This document shows, one piece after another, positions 35,545-45,658 of a stretch of 64,000 nucleotides of DNA. Location of the stretch: positions 51,810 to 115,809 of the forward strand of contig JAFLRR010000008.1 of the NCBI GenBank assembly GCA_022511345.1, written 5' to 3'. Source of the DNA: Alistipes sp. (GTDB taxonomy: Bacteria; Bacteroidota; Bacteroidia; Bacteroidales; Rikenellaceae). A program made the translations under genes and the position numbers. The notes beneath the pieces were generated by a model. It was not told the origin of the DNA and searched no databases. It saw only the letters and a list, made by a program, of their open reading frames with translations. The stretch's first letter is position 1; every line of letters begins with the position of its first letter.

Positions 35545-37608
35545 ATGAAAACTATTGCGATGAAGATGAATAACTCCCCATATACTGCGTTCCGCCTTTG
35601 GGCGATGCGGCTCGCGGCCGTAGGCCTTGCGGTCGCTGCGACGGGCTGCGTGAACGAGGAGCTGCCGGCCAATTCCCACTTCTCGTCCATCGAGGGGCTC
35701 TCATTTCGGGCAGAACTTGGCAGCGGCACCCTCGCCACCCGATTCGGCGAGGTGATTCCCGTGGTGCCTGCCGATTTCGGCGAGGAGATTTTTTACATCT
35801 ACGAGCGCGGCACGAGCCCGGACACAGACAACCCCGACAGAGTCTATCAACGTACCTCCGTGCGCCCCTACTGGCTGGCTTCGGGTTCGCAGGGCGAGCT
35901 TGAGGTGGCCAGCTCGACGGAGTTCGTGGATTGGTCGCAGGCTGTGGGTGCAGTAGATACCCCGCTCGACAAGAAAAAATGGGAGCTCAATTGGTTTGCT
36001 TCCAATACGGAGCACGAGTTCTGGAGCTGGACCTGGCCGCTGAAAAGGCTGAATTATTCGGATGTGCAATACAACCAGGAGACCGCCGGCAGCGCAAAAG
36101 AGATGTTCCCCGATGCCAACGGTTTGCCGCTGACCTTTATCAGCTCCGATTTCCCGCTCCCCAACTACGATGATGGAGATGAATCCGAAAACGCAAACTC
36201 CGGCACTACAGGCGACGGCGAAGTGGAAGAGCCCGAAACAGACCCCGACCCCGTTGACCCTGACCCCGTCACTCCCGTTGACCCCGCCACGACATGGCGC
36301 AACGGCGAAGCGCTCGAACGCCTTGTGGGTGCCAAGACCGACCGCTCCTACGTTTTCAACCAGGACGGCCGCTATGTGCCGCTGACCTACAAACACCTGG
36401 TGTCGAAGATTATCCTCGGCGACTTTTGGCTCTACGACAACACGGGTGCCACCGTAAAGGACCTGAAAGCGCTCATTACCTTCTACGGAATGCCCAAGCG
36501 CGCCATGTTCTATCCCTATCCCAAAGAGCGCGACGGCGAGGTGCCCGCACCCTATGTAACCATCGACCATTCGGACCCCTACGGCACATCGAAGCAAACG
36601 ACCGAATCGACTCCCGAAGAGGATGCTACCGGTGTCGCATTGGAGTATGATAGAAATCAGTATCTTACCTTCTACATCATGAACGAGGGCAGCCACGAAG
36701 ACAACAATGGCGGCATCATCCTCGAAGATGACTACTACCGGGCGCGTGATGCCTTCTACATCTGCCCCGAAATCGACTTCTCGGAGCTGGAGTACAAGGT
36801 CGAGTTCTATGAGGCGGTCGTCGATAGAACCGGAGAAGTGCCGAAGGTGGTTGGTTACCAGCCACATCAGCGCTATGGTGTCCGTGGCGGCTACTTTGGC
36901 GACTTCAAAAACGTGGAGTTCCGGCGTGAGATTGGTAAGGATGAAAACGGCAATCCCATCTACGATCCGTATCCCACCGACGACCACGTGCTTCATGCCG
37001 GGGAGGTGATGATTCTCAATATGAAGGTCTACGAAAAGAGCGGTCCGGGTGTCGGCGTATGGATTCGCAACTGGTCTACCGAAAACCTCAGATCCGCTAC
37101 CTACCACAAACACCCCGGCATCTACTCCGATGCCGATGCCGCAGCCGTGAGGTCGGCCTATTGGTATGGCAGCCCAAACACGACCTATGATGGACGAAAA
37201 GAACGCTCCGGCGAACTTTATGGCGAAAAAGAGTTTGATGAAACCGGGAAGGAGACGACCGTAATCCGGATGTACAGCGATATAACGTTTGCCTGCTACG
37301 ATAGTTCTGTGAGTGCGACTAACCACTACCATTTCCGTCTTTATCCCGAAGCAGGTAAAGATGTGATTCTGGACGGTATGGGCTATACCATCTCGTTCAT
37401 CGAGCAGTATCCCGCCCACACCGAGCCGCATGAATACTTCTATATCGGCAACGTGCGCGACGTCTACGTCACCAATGGCGAAACGACCATCTACTTCGAC
37501 GACAATGGCAATATCTGCCGCTTTGACGAAGAAACCGGCAAATATGTACCGACCGGCGAAGAGTGGACTCCTAACTCGACGCAAATCTTTTTTGAGAAAA
37601 AGTCCTGA
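35545..37608 (+). CDS. Last fimbrial-operon lipoprotein, large with Asp-Pro linker
   Basis: A 687-residue lipoprotein (lipobox AATGC, Cys near residue 33), starting 2 bases after the previous stop. Residues 45-215 resemble an N-terminal fimbrillin-like segment (ISFRAELGSGTLATRF-like start). Residues about 215-250 form an acidic linker rich in Asp-Pro-Val. Residues 250-560 contain KHLVSKIILGDFWLYDNTG and the VMILNMKVYEKSGPGVGVWIRNW block seen near the end of other accessory subunits. The last 120 residues (GYTISFIEQYPAHTEPHEYF) form an extra domain. No family name is certain. It is followed by a very strong terminator, so it ends the operon. Confidence 0.65.
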   Translation: MKTIAMKMNNSPYTAFRLWAMRLAAVGLAVAATGCVNEELPANSHFSSIEGLSFRAELGSGTLATRFGEVIPVVPADFGEEIFYIYERGTSPDTDNPDRVYQRTSVRPYWLASGSQGELEVASSTEFVDWSQAVGAVDTPLDKKKWELNWFASNTEHEFWSWTWPLKRLNYSDVQYNQETAGSAKEMFPDANGLPLTFISSDFPLPNYDDGDESENANSGTTGDGEVEEPETDPDPVDPDPVTPVDPATTWRNGEALERLVGAKTDRSYVFNQDGRYVPLTYKHLVSKIILGDFWLYDNTGATVKDLKALITFYGMPKRAMFYPYPKERDGEVPAPYVTIDHSDPYGTSKQTTESTPEEDATGVALEYDRNQYLTFYIMNEGSHEDNNGGIILEDDYYRARDAFYICPEIDFSELEYKVEFYEAVVDRTGEVPKVVGYQPHQRYGVRGGYFGDFKNVEFRREIGKDENGNPIYDPYPTDDHVLHAGEVMILNMKVYEKSGPGVGVWIRNWSTENLRSATYHKHPGIYSDADAAAVRSAYWYGSPNTTYDGRKERSGELYGEKEFDETGKETTVIRMYSDITFACYDSSVSATNHYHFRLYPEAGKDVILDGMGYTISFIEQYPAHTEPHEYFYIGNVRDVYVTNGETTIYFDDNGNICRFDEETGKYVPTGEEWTPNSTQIFFEKKS

Positions 37609-37623
37609 TTCGCCGCACGCCGA

Positions 37624-37666
37624 AAACACTGCTCACCCGCGCAAGCTGGTGAGCAGTGTTTTTTTT
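37624..37666 (+). terminator. Terminator of the fimbrial operon
   Basis: A perfect 12-bp stem (37626-37637 with 37648-37659) extended by AA/TT and followed by eight T. It lies about 16 bases after the last stop. Confidence 0.93.
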
Positions 37667-37709
37667 GTGGCTGTAGCGGAGGAAACGTGTTTGCTAAAGC
37701 GACAGCCAC

Positions 37710-37736
37710 AAAAAAAGCGAGGTTAATAACCTCGCT
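37710..37736 (-). terminator. Terminator of tRNA-Ser
   Basis: Palindrome AGCGAGGTTA/TAACCTCGCT at 37716-37736, followed on the minus strand by seven T. It lies 17 bases after the tRNA 3' end. Confidence 0.88.
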
Positions 37737-37753
37737 TGCTGCTTGCAATTCAG

Positions 37754-37840
37754 CGGAGAGAGAGGGATTCGAACCCCCGGTACAGTTGCCCGTACACCGC
37801 ATTTCGAGTGCGGCCCGATCGACCACTCCGGCATCTCTCC
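37754..37840 (-). tRNA. tRNA-Ser (anticodon CGA)
   Basis: The minus strand folds as an 87-nt class II tRNA: acceptor GGAGAGA/TCTCTCC, anticodon loop CTCGAAA (anticodon CGA, reads UCG), a long variable arm, T loop GGTTCGAATCC, discriminator G. CCA is not encoded. A36-A37 makes it a likely MiaA substrate. Confidence 0.95.
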
Positions 37841-37919
37841 AGTTATGTGGCAGAGTTGCGGTCTTGTTGCCGTAGCCTCCCTCTGCCTTTTCCCGTTTGG
37901 GATGTCACCAACGGGAGTG

Positions 37920-37927
37920 CAAATATA
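37920..37927 (-). promoter_or_regulatory. -7 box for tRNA-Ser
   Basis: TATATTTG on the minus strand, about 80 bases before the mature tRNA 5' end. The -33 box is weak. Confidence 0.45.
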
Positions 37928-38082
37928 TAAAATATTTCGCAAAAAAGAGTCCGGCAGCGAAAAAATAATGCGATAATTTGTTGTTTATGCAGATAATAGG
38001 TTAATTGTCAGTTATATATGTGTTAACGCGTTAGCCTTTGTCATTCTCTATACAGAGATGGATAAATGACTGTCTTTGTAAA

Positions 38083-38116
38083 AAAACCGCTGCAATGATG
38101 TTATTGTAGCGGTTTT
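38083..38116 (-). terminator. Terminator of the rhamnose operon
   Basis: A 10-bp stem (38086-38095 with 38104-38113, one G-U pair) followed on the minus strand by seven T. It lies about 105 bases after the AraC-gene stop. The rest of 37930-38219 is AT-rich and shows nothing else. Confidence 0.82.
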
Positions 38117-38219
38117 AATCGATATTTGAATGCAGTTTAATCAGTATTGATGGACAGCGAAAAAACGCTTTGTACGTTTGGTTTTAATTTCCCGTAAAAA
38201 AAATGATTTTCGACTCCAA

Positions 38220-39122
38220 TCACCGCTCCGAACCGCTCTGTTTGCCGCCAAGACGGTAGTCGGCCGGGGTCAGACCCGTCGCGCGGCGGAAGGTGTTGTG
38301 GAAATACTCGGGCGAAGCGAAGCCGGTCATGAACGATATCTCCTTGACAGGCAGCGAGGTGTTGGTCAGAAGATGCTGGGCCCGCTGCAGTCGCAGCATG
38401 CGCATGTAGCGCGCGATGGGGTAGCCCGTGCAGTCGCGGAATATCTTGCGCAGCCATGAGTAGGAGATGTTAACCCGGTGGGCCAACTCGCGTATGTCGA
38501 CATCGTGGGCGATGTTCTCGGCAAGCAGAACCTTGATCTTGTTGACGATGGTCATGATGCGGTCGTCGCCCGAATCCTTGCGGGTGAGGATGTTGTCCAG
38601 AAGCCCCAGGATGTGGAAGGCGATGCCGCAGAGCAGCGAACGGGTCATGGTGCACTCGGGGTCGGCGGCCGTGAGGGCGCTGCGGAAGAGCTGCACCAGT
38701 TCGTCGTTGACGCCCGGCTGTACGACGGTCCTGTCGCCGAAAATGCGCTTGATGAGTCGCGCGGGCACGCGCCCGCGTATTCCTATGTAGTACTCGGTCC
38801 AGCCGGTCCGGCTCCGCGGGCGGTAGGTGTGCCACCGCCCCGGACGCAGGACTATGAGCTGGCCCTCGCGAACCTCGATCTCGGAGCGCTCGTCCTTGTA
38901 GTCGCCCTCGCCCGAGACGATGTATATGAGCTGGTACTCGTTCAGCCGCCGCCCCAGGGCGGGGTCGAAGAGATACTCCTCGGGATGGCGCTCGGGAGGG
39001 TAGGATTCGTGGCTCGAGATGCGCTGGCAGCCCACGGTGGAGACATGCATGTCGAGCATGCGGTTGAAATCGTCGGGGACGAGGTAGAAAAATTTGTTTT
39101 CGGGCGAATTTACTCCGTACAT
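38220..39122 (-). CDS. AraC family transcriptional regulator of rhamnose genes
   Basis: A 300-residue regulator. The N-terminal cupin-like sugar-sensing domain (about 60-160) has LNEYQLIYIVSGEGDYKDE and IVLRPGRWHTYRP. The C-terminal HTH_18/AraC domain (about 195-290) has two helix-turn-helix motifs: DIRELAHRVNISYSWLRKIF and VKEISFMTGFASPEYFHNTF, ending RRATGLTPADYR. As the last gene of the rhamnose operon it probably senses rhamnose or rhamnulose and controls that operon, as RhaR/RhaS do elsewhere. The sensing ligand is inferred from context only. Confidence 0.88.
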   Translation of the reverse strand: MYGVNSPENKFFYLVPDDFNRMLDMHVSTVGCQRISSHESYPPERHPEEYLFDPALGRRLNEYQLIYIVSGEGDYKDERSEIEVREGQLIVLRPGRWHTYRPRSRTGWTEYYIGIRGRVPARLIKRIFGDRTVVQPGVNDELVQLFRSALTAADPECTMTRSLLCGIAFHILGLLDNILTRKDSGDDRIMTIVNKIKVLLAENIAHDVDIRELAHRVNISYSWLRKIFRDCTGYPIARYMRMLRLQRAQHLLTNTSLPVKEISFMTGFASPEYFHNTFRRATGLTPADYRLGGKQSGSER

Positions 39123-39162
39123 AATGTTTTGCGGTTTTTGGTTGTGTGGTGCGCCGCCGGTC

Positions 39163-39966
39163 TCAGAGGTTGAAGGCGCGCTTGAGCTCGTCCATCTGGG
39201 TGTCGGTCATGCCGTCGGGTGTGAATCCCATGGATTTGGCCGTCAGATATATCTGCGCCGCCTTCGACAACACGTCGACCTGGTCGAAGGCCTCGATGAT
39301 GTCGGGGCCCACGGCGCAGACACCGTGTTTCTCCCACATGACAACATCGTACTCGCGCAGCTGCTCGACCGTAGCCTCGGCAAGCTCGACGGACGAGGGC
39401 AGCTTGTAGGGTACGATGCCCAGACCCTTGGGGCAGAAGGCCCGCGTCTCGGGTATCATGCTCCAGAGCAACCGTGTTAGCACGTCCTTTTCGAGGAAGG
39501 GGGCGTGGTGAGTCATGGCTATAAGGTCGATGGGGTGGGTGTGGATGGCCGCCTTGTAGCCGTTGCCCGAGGTGATCATCTGCTCGTGCATGGCAAGGTG
39601 CGAGGCCAGCTCGGAGGTGGGCCTGACGGGTTTGTCGGCGATAATCTCGTAGTGGGCGCAGTCGTCGGCGATGCGGATTACAGAGCCGTTGTCCATGGGC
39701 CGGCGGGCAAGGTCGCGCATGCGGCGGTTGGTGCCCTTGCAGAAGAAGTAGCAGCCCTTGAGACCCGGCAGCGTGGTGCCGATGGCGTAGGGTTCGCTGA
39801 TGGGGGCCATGGAGCGTATACTCTCGTCGGCGAACTCGGTGATGTTGATGGTTATGTTGCCGCCGTTGCGCTCGGCCCAGCCGCGCTGCCACAGATAGCC
39901 GGCAATCTCGGCGACCTCGCCGATTTTGACCTCGAGCTCCGGGCGGTTTTCGAGAATCGATTTCAT
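39163..39966 (-). CDS. rhaD: Rhamnulose-1-phosphate aldolase
   Basis: Class II aldolase that splits L-rhamnulose 1-phosphate into dihydroxyacetone phosphate and L-lactaldehyde. The 267-residue protein shows ERNGGNITINI, the zinc-binding HTHPIDLIAMTHH motif, the active-site region VMWEKHGVCAVG, and ends QMDELKRAFNL. The ATG at 39966 (MKSILENRPEL) is 2 bases after the rhaT stop. The reading frame stays open far upstream, but that part lies antisense-free over rhaT and is not coding. Length is normal. Confidence 0.96.
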   Translation of the reverse strand: MKSILENRPELEVKIGEVAEIAGYLWQRGWAERNGGNITINITEFADESIRSMAPISEPYAIGTTLPGLKGCYFFCKGTNRRMRDLARRPMDNGSVIRIADDCAHYEIIADKPVRPTSELASHLAMHEQMITSGNGYKAAIHTHPIDLIAMTHHAPFLEKDVLTRLLWSMIPETRAFCPKGLGIVPYKLPSSVELAEATVEQLREYDVVMWEKHGVCAVGPDIIEAFDQVDVLSKAAQIYLTAKSMGFTPDGMTDTQMDELKRAFNL

Positions 39967-39968
39967 AG

Positions 39969-40991
39969 TCAGATGTTTTGGAACAGGTTGGGGAATACGA
40001 GCGAGAATATCAGCAGGGCGAGTCCGCAGACAAGCACCGCGACGGTCTTGCGCGAGACGCCGTGCCACTCGCGGAGCAGTATGCCCCACACGTTGGAGAA
40101 GGTGACGTTGAGCGCCATGAGTATGCACCAGGCGAAGGCCGCCAGAACGGAGCCCTCGGCGAAGAATCCCTTGCCGATGCTGAAGCCGAAGAACTGCGAG
40201 TACCACAGGCCGCCGGCCAGAGCGCAGAAGACGATGTTGTTGAGCCAGAGCGAACGCTTGCCGTAGTCGGCGAAAGAGCCGTTGCGGCTGTTCTGCCAGA
40301 GGCAGTAGGCAGCGTTGGTGGCAAAGCCGCCGAGGGTGACCATGAGCGTGGCGGGCAGCGAGGCGAAGAGCGGGTTGGCTCCGGCGACCACCAGCGGCGC
40401 ACCGGCCTCGAGGCCGAGGTTGAAGCAGGCGCTCATGACGCCCGACAGAAGTGCCACGACAAGTCCCTTGGTCAAGGCGAAGTCCTTGACTGCGGCGCGC
40501 TTCTGCTCCTCGGACATGTTGGCGGCGCGCAGCGAACCGGCGTAGCCTATCACGGCGATGCCGGCCAGCGTGATGCAGACGCCGAGCAGCAGAATCAGAC
40601 CGGCGCCCGAGAATAGATTCTCGCCCTTGAAGAGCGCAGGAAGCAGGGTGCCGAAACCGGCGCAGGTGCCCAGCGCGATGGATTGTCCGAGGGCGACACC
40701 CAGGTAGCGCATAGACAGTCCGAAGGTCAGACCTCCGATGCCCCACAGCACTCCGTAGCCTGCAGCCTTCAGCGCCGCCGAGGGGTCGGTGGCAAGTATG
40801 GCTGCGAGCGAGGAACCCGAGGGAACGGCCAGCAGAGCGCCCAGCAGCGGGAAGATGAGCCATGCGAATATGCCCTGCACGAGCCAGAAGCTCTCCCACG
40901 ACCAGTCGCGCACGCGGTTGATGGGTACGTAGGAGCTGGACTGGCAGAAGCTGCCGACGGCTATGATGAGTAGACCGATGAGTATTTCCAT
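39969..40991 (-). CDS. rhaT: L-rhamnose/proton symporter
   Basis: A 340-residue inner-membrane transporter of the RhaT family with about ten membrane helices. It starts EILIGLLIIAVGSFCQSSSY with the conserved SWESFWLVQGIFAWLIFPLLG region and a GIGGLTFGLSMRYLGVALGQ repeat half, and has the MSACFNLGLEAG motif in the middle. It imports L-rhamnose with a proton. It lies between rhaA and rhaD in the operon; the gap to rhaA is about 90 bases. Confidence 0.95.
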   Translation of the reverse strand: MEILIGLLIIAVGSFCQSSSYVPINRVRDWSWESFWLVQGIFAWLIFPLLGALLAVPSGSSLAAILATDPSAALKAAGYGVLWGIGGLTFGLSMRYLGVALGQSIALGTCAGFGTLLPALFKGENLFSGAGLILLLGVCITLAGIAVIGYAGSLRAANMSEEQKRAAVKDFALTKGLVVALLSGVMSACFNLGLEAGAPLVVAGANPLFASLPATLMVTLGGFATNAAYCLWQNSRNGSFADYGKRSLWLNNIVFCALAGGLWYSQFFGFSIGKGFFAEGSVLAAFAWCILMALNVTFSNVWGILLREWHGVSRKTVAVLVCGLALLIFSLVFPNLFQNI

Positions 40992-41082
40992 TTTTTTTGA
41001 CGCTTTAGTTTATGCGTGCGGCCGGCGGCCTGACGACACTCGGCAATGCCGGAGTATCGTCAGGGGCGGATGCTGCAGCGGA

Positions 41083-42339
41083 TTATGCTCGTTTGGATGT
41101 TACGTCGCGTTCGTACTTCTGCACCTCGGCGATGAAGCTCTCGCCTACGGGCACGCCGTTTCTCAGGCAGAACATGTCCCACACGGCGTTCCACGGCAGC
41201 GACTTGGACTCCTCAAGCAGCGCCAGACGCTCGAAGCCCTTGTCCTCGGACTCGTACTGACGCAGCTGTGCCAGCGGTTCGAGCAGAGCCTGCATCAGGC
41301 ACTTCTGCGTGGCGCGCGAGCCGATGACGTAGGCACCAATGCGGTTAATCGACGCGTCGAAGTAGTCCAGACCGATGTGAACCTTGTCCAAAGCGTCGCA
41401 GCGGACAATCTCCTTGCACAACTCGAGCGTGTCGTCGTTCATGATGGTCACGTGGTCCGAATCCCAGCGGACGGGACGCGACACGTGCAGCATCACCTCG
41501 GGAGTGTAGAGCAGCAGCGACGAAATCTTGTCGGCAACAAGCTCGGTGGGGTGGAAGTGGCCCGTGTCGAGGGTGACCATCTTGCCGCGGCTGGCGCCGT
41601 AGCCGATGTAGAAGTCGTTGCTGCCGACGGTGTAGCTCTCAAGGCCGATGCCGAAGACCTTCGATTCGATGCAGTCCTTCATGTTCCTGTACTCGGTCTC
41701 GAAAATCTTGTCCAGCGAGTCGCGCAGCAGTTCGCGGTAGTACATGCGGTTGACGGTCAGGTCCTTCGAGCCGTCATGCACCCATACGTTCATGATGCAG
41801 GGGTCGCCCTGGGCCTTGCCCATCTCCTCGGCCACAGCGCGGCAGCGCTTGGTGTGCTCGATCCAGAAGTTGCGGATTGCAGGGTCGGGATTCGACAGCG
41901 ACAGGCTGCCCGACTTGGGGTGCGAGAACGAAGTCGAGTTGAAGTCGAGCTTCATGCCGTTCTCCCGTGCCCACTCTATCCAGCCGGCGAAGTGTGCAGG
42001 CTCCACCTGGTCGCGGTCGACGAAACGGCCGCCGAATTCGCCGTAGATTTCGTGCAGGTTCAGACGGTGCCGGCCCGGGATGAAGGATGCGGCCTTGAGT
42101 ATGTCGGCGCGCAGCTCGTCGATGTTGCGTGCTTTGCCGGGGTAGTTGCCGGTGGCCTGTATGCCGCCTGTCAGGTCGCCGCCTTGATTCTCGAATCCGG
42201 CGACGTCGTCGGCCTGCCAGCAGTGCAGCGACAGTGAGATGTTCTGGAGGGCTGCAAGAGCCTTTTCGGTGTCGATTCCTATTTCGGCATAGCGCTCGCG
42301 GGCGACCGCATAGGCCTTTTCGATAAGTTCGGTTTTCAT
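41083..42339 (-). CDS. rhaA: L-rhamnose isomerase
   Basis: Converts L-rhamnose to L-rhamnulose. The 418-residue TIM-barrel protein has the conserved SLHCWQADDVAGFE near the N terminus, LDFNSTSFSHPKSGS, and the metal-binding stretch LDTGHFHPTELVADKISSLL. It ends SFIAEVQKYERDVTSKRA. Length is normal. Gap to rhaB is 15 bases. Second step of the operon's pathway after import. Confidence 0.97.
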   Translation of the reverse strand: MKTELIEKAYAVARERYAEIGIDTEKALAALQNISLSLHCWQADDVAGFENQGGDLTGGIQATGNYPGKARNIDELRADILKAASFIPGRHRLNLHEIYGEFGGRFVDRDQVEPAHFAGWIEWARENGMKLDFNSTSFSHPKSGSLSLSNPDPAIRNFWIEHTKRCRAVAEEMGKAQGDPCIMNVWVHDGSKDLTVNRMYYRELLRDSLDKIFETEYRNMKDCIESKVFGIGLESYTVGSNDFYIGYGASRGKMVTLDTGHFHPTELVADKISSLLLYTPEVMLHVSRPVRWDSDHVTIMNDDTLELCKEIVRCDALDKVHIGLDYFDASINRIGAYVIGSRATQKCLMQALLEPLAQLRQYESEDKGFERLALLEESKSLPWNAVWDMFCLRNGVPVGESFIAEVQKYERDVTSKRA

Positions 42340-42354
42340 GATGCGATTATAGTT

Positions 42355-43790
<1,436 letters not shown>

Positions 43791-43794
<4 letters not shown>

Positions 43795-45218
43795 CGCTGC
43801 GCTGCGGGTGCTTCGAAGTTGCAATTCTCGACCGTCAGGGCGTCGGGCGCCTCTATCGAGAAGTCGGAGAAGCTCCAGTCGCGGGCATATTTCAGCGAGC
43901 CGGCCGCGGCGCCCTCGAACGATACGTTGTCGAAGGTAAAGCCGTCGACGGTCGACGACTCGATGCCCACAGCCTTGATGCAGGTGCCGGCGCCGGTGGC
44001 CTTGACGTTGCGCAGATGTATGTCACGGAACTTGGGCGTACCCTGCTCGGGCGATACTTCGGCGAGCATCTTGACCCAGTGTTCGGGCAGCTCCTTGCCC
44101 TCGTATTCGGCGGGTAGTCGCGAGGTGCTGTAGGCGGGATTCCAGTTCAGGTCGATGATGAAGGGGTCGCGCACGCCCTGCATGTCGATATTCCAGAGGT
44201 GGATGTCCTCGATGGTGCCGCCGCGCTGGCATGTCGACTTGAAGCGCAGTCCGTATTTGGTGCCCAGGCCCTTCATGTCGTAGGCGGCGATGTGGCGGAT
44301 GGAGCCCGAAGTCTCGCTGCCGCAGGTGAAGAGTCCGTCGCCGTGGCCGGCCACGCAGTTGCGGATGACGACATACTCGCAGGGACGGTTCACGCGCAGA
44401 CCGTCGCTGTCGCGGCCCGCCTTGAGGCAGAAGTTGTCGTCGTTGCAGTTGATGTCGCTGTTCTGGACCAGTATGTGGTGCGACGAGTCGATGTCGATGC
44501 CGTCGGTCGAGGGGCCGCGGCCCTCGATGTTGTTGGATATGATGACGTTGTCGACGGTGATGTAGGAGGAGTAGAGTATGTGCAGCGACCAGAATCCAGG
44601 CTGGTAGAGCACTATGTCGCGCACGGTGACATTTTCACAGTCGGAGATGAGTATTCCGCGCGGACGCTCGCAGTCGTAGTCGACAATCCAGCGCAGACCG
44701 CGCGGGTCGTACTCCTTGCGCATGTTCCAGTATTTGTCCCAGAATGGTTTGCCGCGGCCGTTGATGACGCCCTGGCCCGAGATGGCGCTGTTCTTGACGC
44801 CTGTCATGTTGATGAGAGCCGCGGGCCAGTTCATCTCGACGCCGGCCACTCGCGTGCGGATGTTGCGGTAGTCGTCTATATCCTGGCTGCCGGCGAGCAT
44901 CGTGCCGCGCGGAATCTCGAAGTCGGTGTTGTCGCCGATGAAGACCGAGCCGGTGAGGTAGATGCCCGGACGGAATGTCACGCGGCCGCCGCCGCTGCCG
45001 GCGCAGGCGTCGAGTGCCTGCTGGATGGCCTCGGTGCAGTCGGTCAGAGCGTCGCCGACAGCGCCGTAGTCGTTGACGCAGAATACTTTCTCGGTTGCGG
45101 GATAGCTTTTGGCTCCAACGCTCTGAATCCAGTCAAGCTCTGGAGCTGCACAGTCTGAAGCGCTGCCGCAGCCTGCAACGAGAGCCGCAGCGGCGATGAT
45201 TGCGAATTTGATTCTCAT
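43791..45218 (-). CDS. GH28 family pectin hydrolase (polygalacturonase-like)
   Basis: A 475-residue secreted or lipid-anchored enzyme (AAAALVAGCGS lipobox; ATG at 45218, other in-frame ATGs at 45245 and 45293). The pectate-lyase-like beta-helix is recognisable. GH28 catalytic motifs are GPSTDGIDIDSS (in place of NTDG), NCNDDNFCLKAG with the paired Asp, GHGDGLFTCGS, and RFKS. It may be a polygalacturonase or a rhamnogalacturonan/rhamnosidase-type GH28; the choice of G-P-S-T-D-G suggests an exo-acting member acting on side chains, but this is inference. First gene of the rhamnose operon. Confidence 0.88.
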
Positions 45219-45248
45219 ACGGGTTCGTGTTTTAGATTTTTGCATAAG

Positions 45249-45256
45249 CAAAATTA
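45249..45256 (-). promoter_or_regulatory. -7 box of the rhamnose operon
   Basis: TAATTTTG on the minus strand, 31 bases before the GH28 ATG. A TTTG at 45272-45275 is only 15 bases upstream, shorter than usual, which fits a promoter that needs an activator (AraC). Confidence 0.45.
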
Positions 45257-45570
45257 TTGAATCTTTTACGGCAAACGATTCTCTATTTGACAAAGCGACT
45301 GTGAAAAATGATACAGATATTTTTACAAAATTAAGTAAATAATTTTAATAACATGTGATTTATGATACGATATTTTGAACTCGAAGCATGTCGGTGTGAT
45401 AATCTTTTGCATGATATAATAAATTGATAAAAAGTCACTTAATATCTAATATATGCAGTCAGTTTTATCGCTGCGTGTTGCGCTGACTGTAATATTTGAC
45501 TTTCGGTTGTGTGCGCCTCCTCTCGGCCGACATGTTGTTTTTGATACGAAAAAAATGAATTGCCGGCAGA
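45257..45570. other. AT-rich intergenic region upstream of the rhamnose operon
   Basis: About 310 bases between the GH28 gene and the dehydrogenase terminator. No credible gene or long repeat. It likely holds the AraC operator sites, which I cannot place. Confidence 0.4.
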
Positions 45571-45608
45571 TAAAAACAGCAGCAACGGAGGCTGGACTCC
45601 GTTGCTGC
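45571..45608 (-). terminator. Terminator of the alcohol dehydrogenase gene
   Basis: A perfect 12-bp stem (45579-45590 with 45597-45608) and, on the minus strand, GTTTTTA after it. Separates this gene from the rhamnose operon. Confidence 0.88.
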
Positions 45609-45658
45609 GTTGGCACTTGCCTGAAAGCAGTGCGGCCAATAGAGGATCAAATCCCGGG

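Noticed and set aside
35701..37629. Antisense open frame (642 codons) over the last fimbrial lipoprotein
   Set aside because: Shadow frame; the sense gene has a lipobox and operon context.
39967..40899. Upstream extension of the rhaD frame
   Set aside because: It overlaps rhaT, which is clearly coding in another frame; rhaD proteins start at MKSILENRPEL-type N termini.
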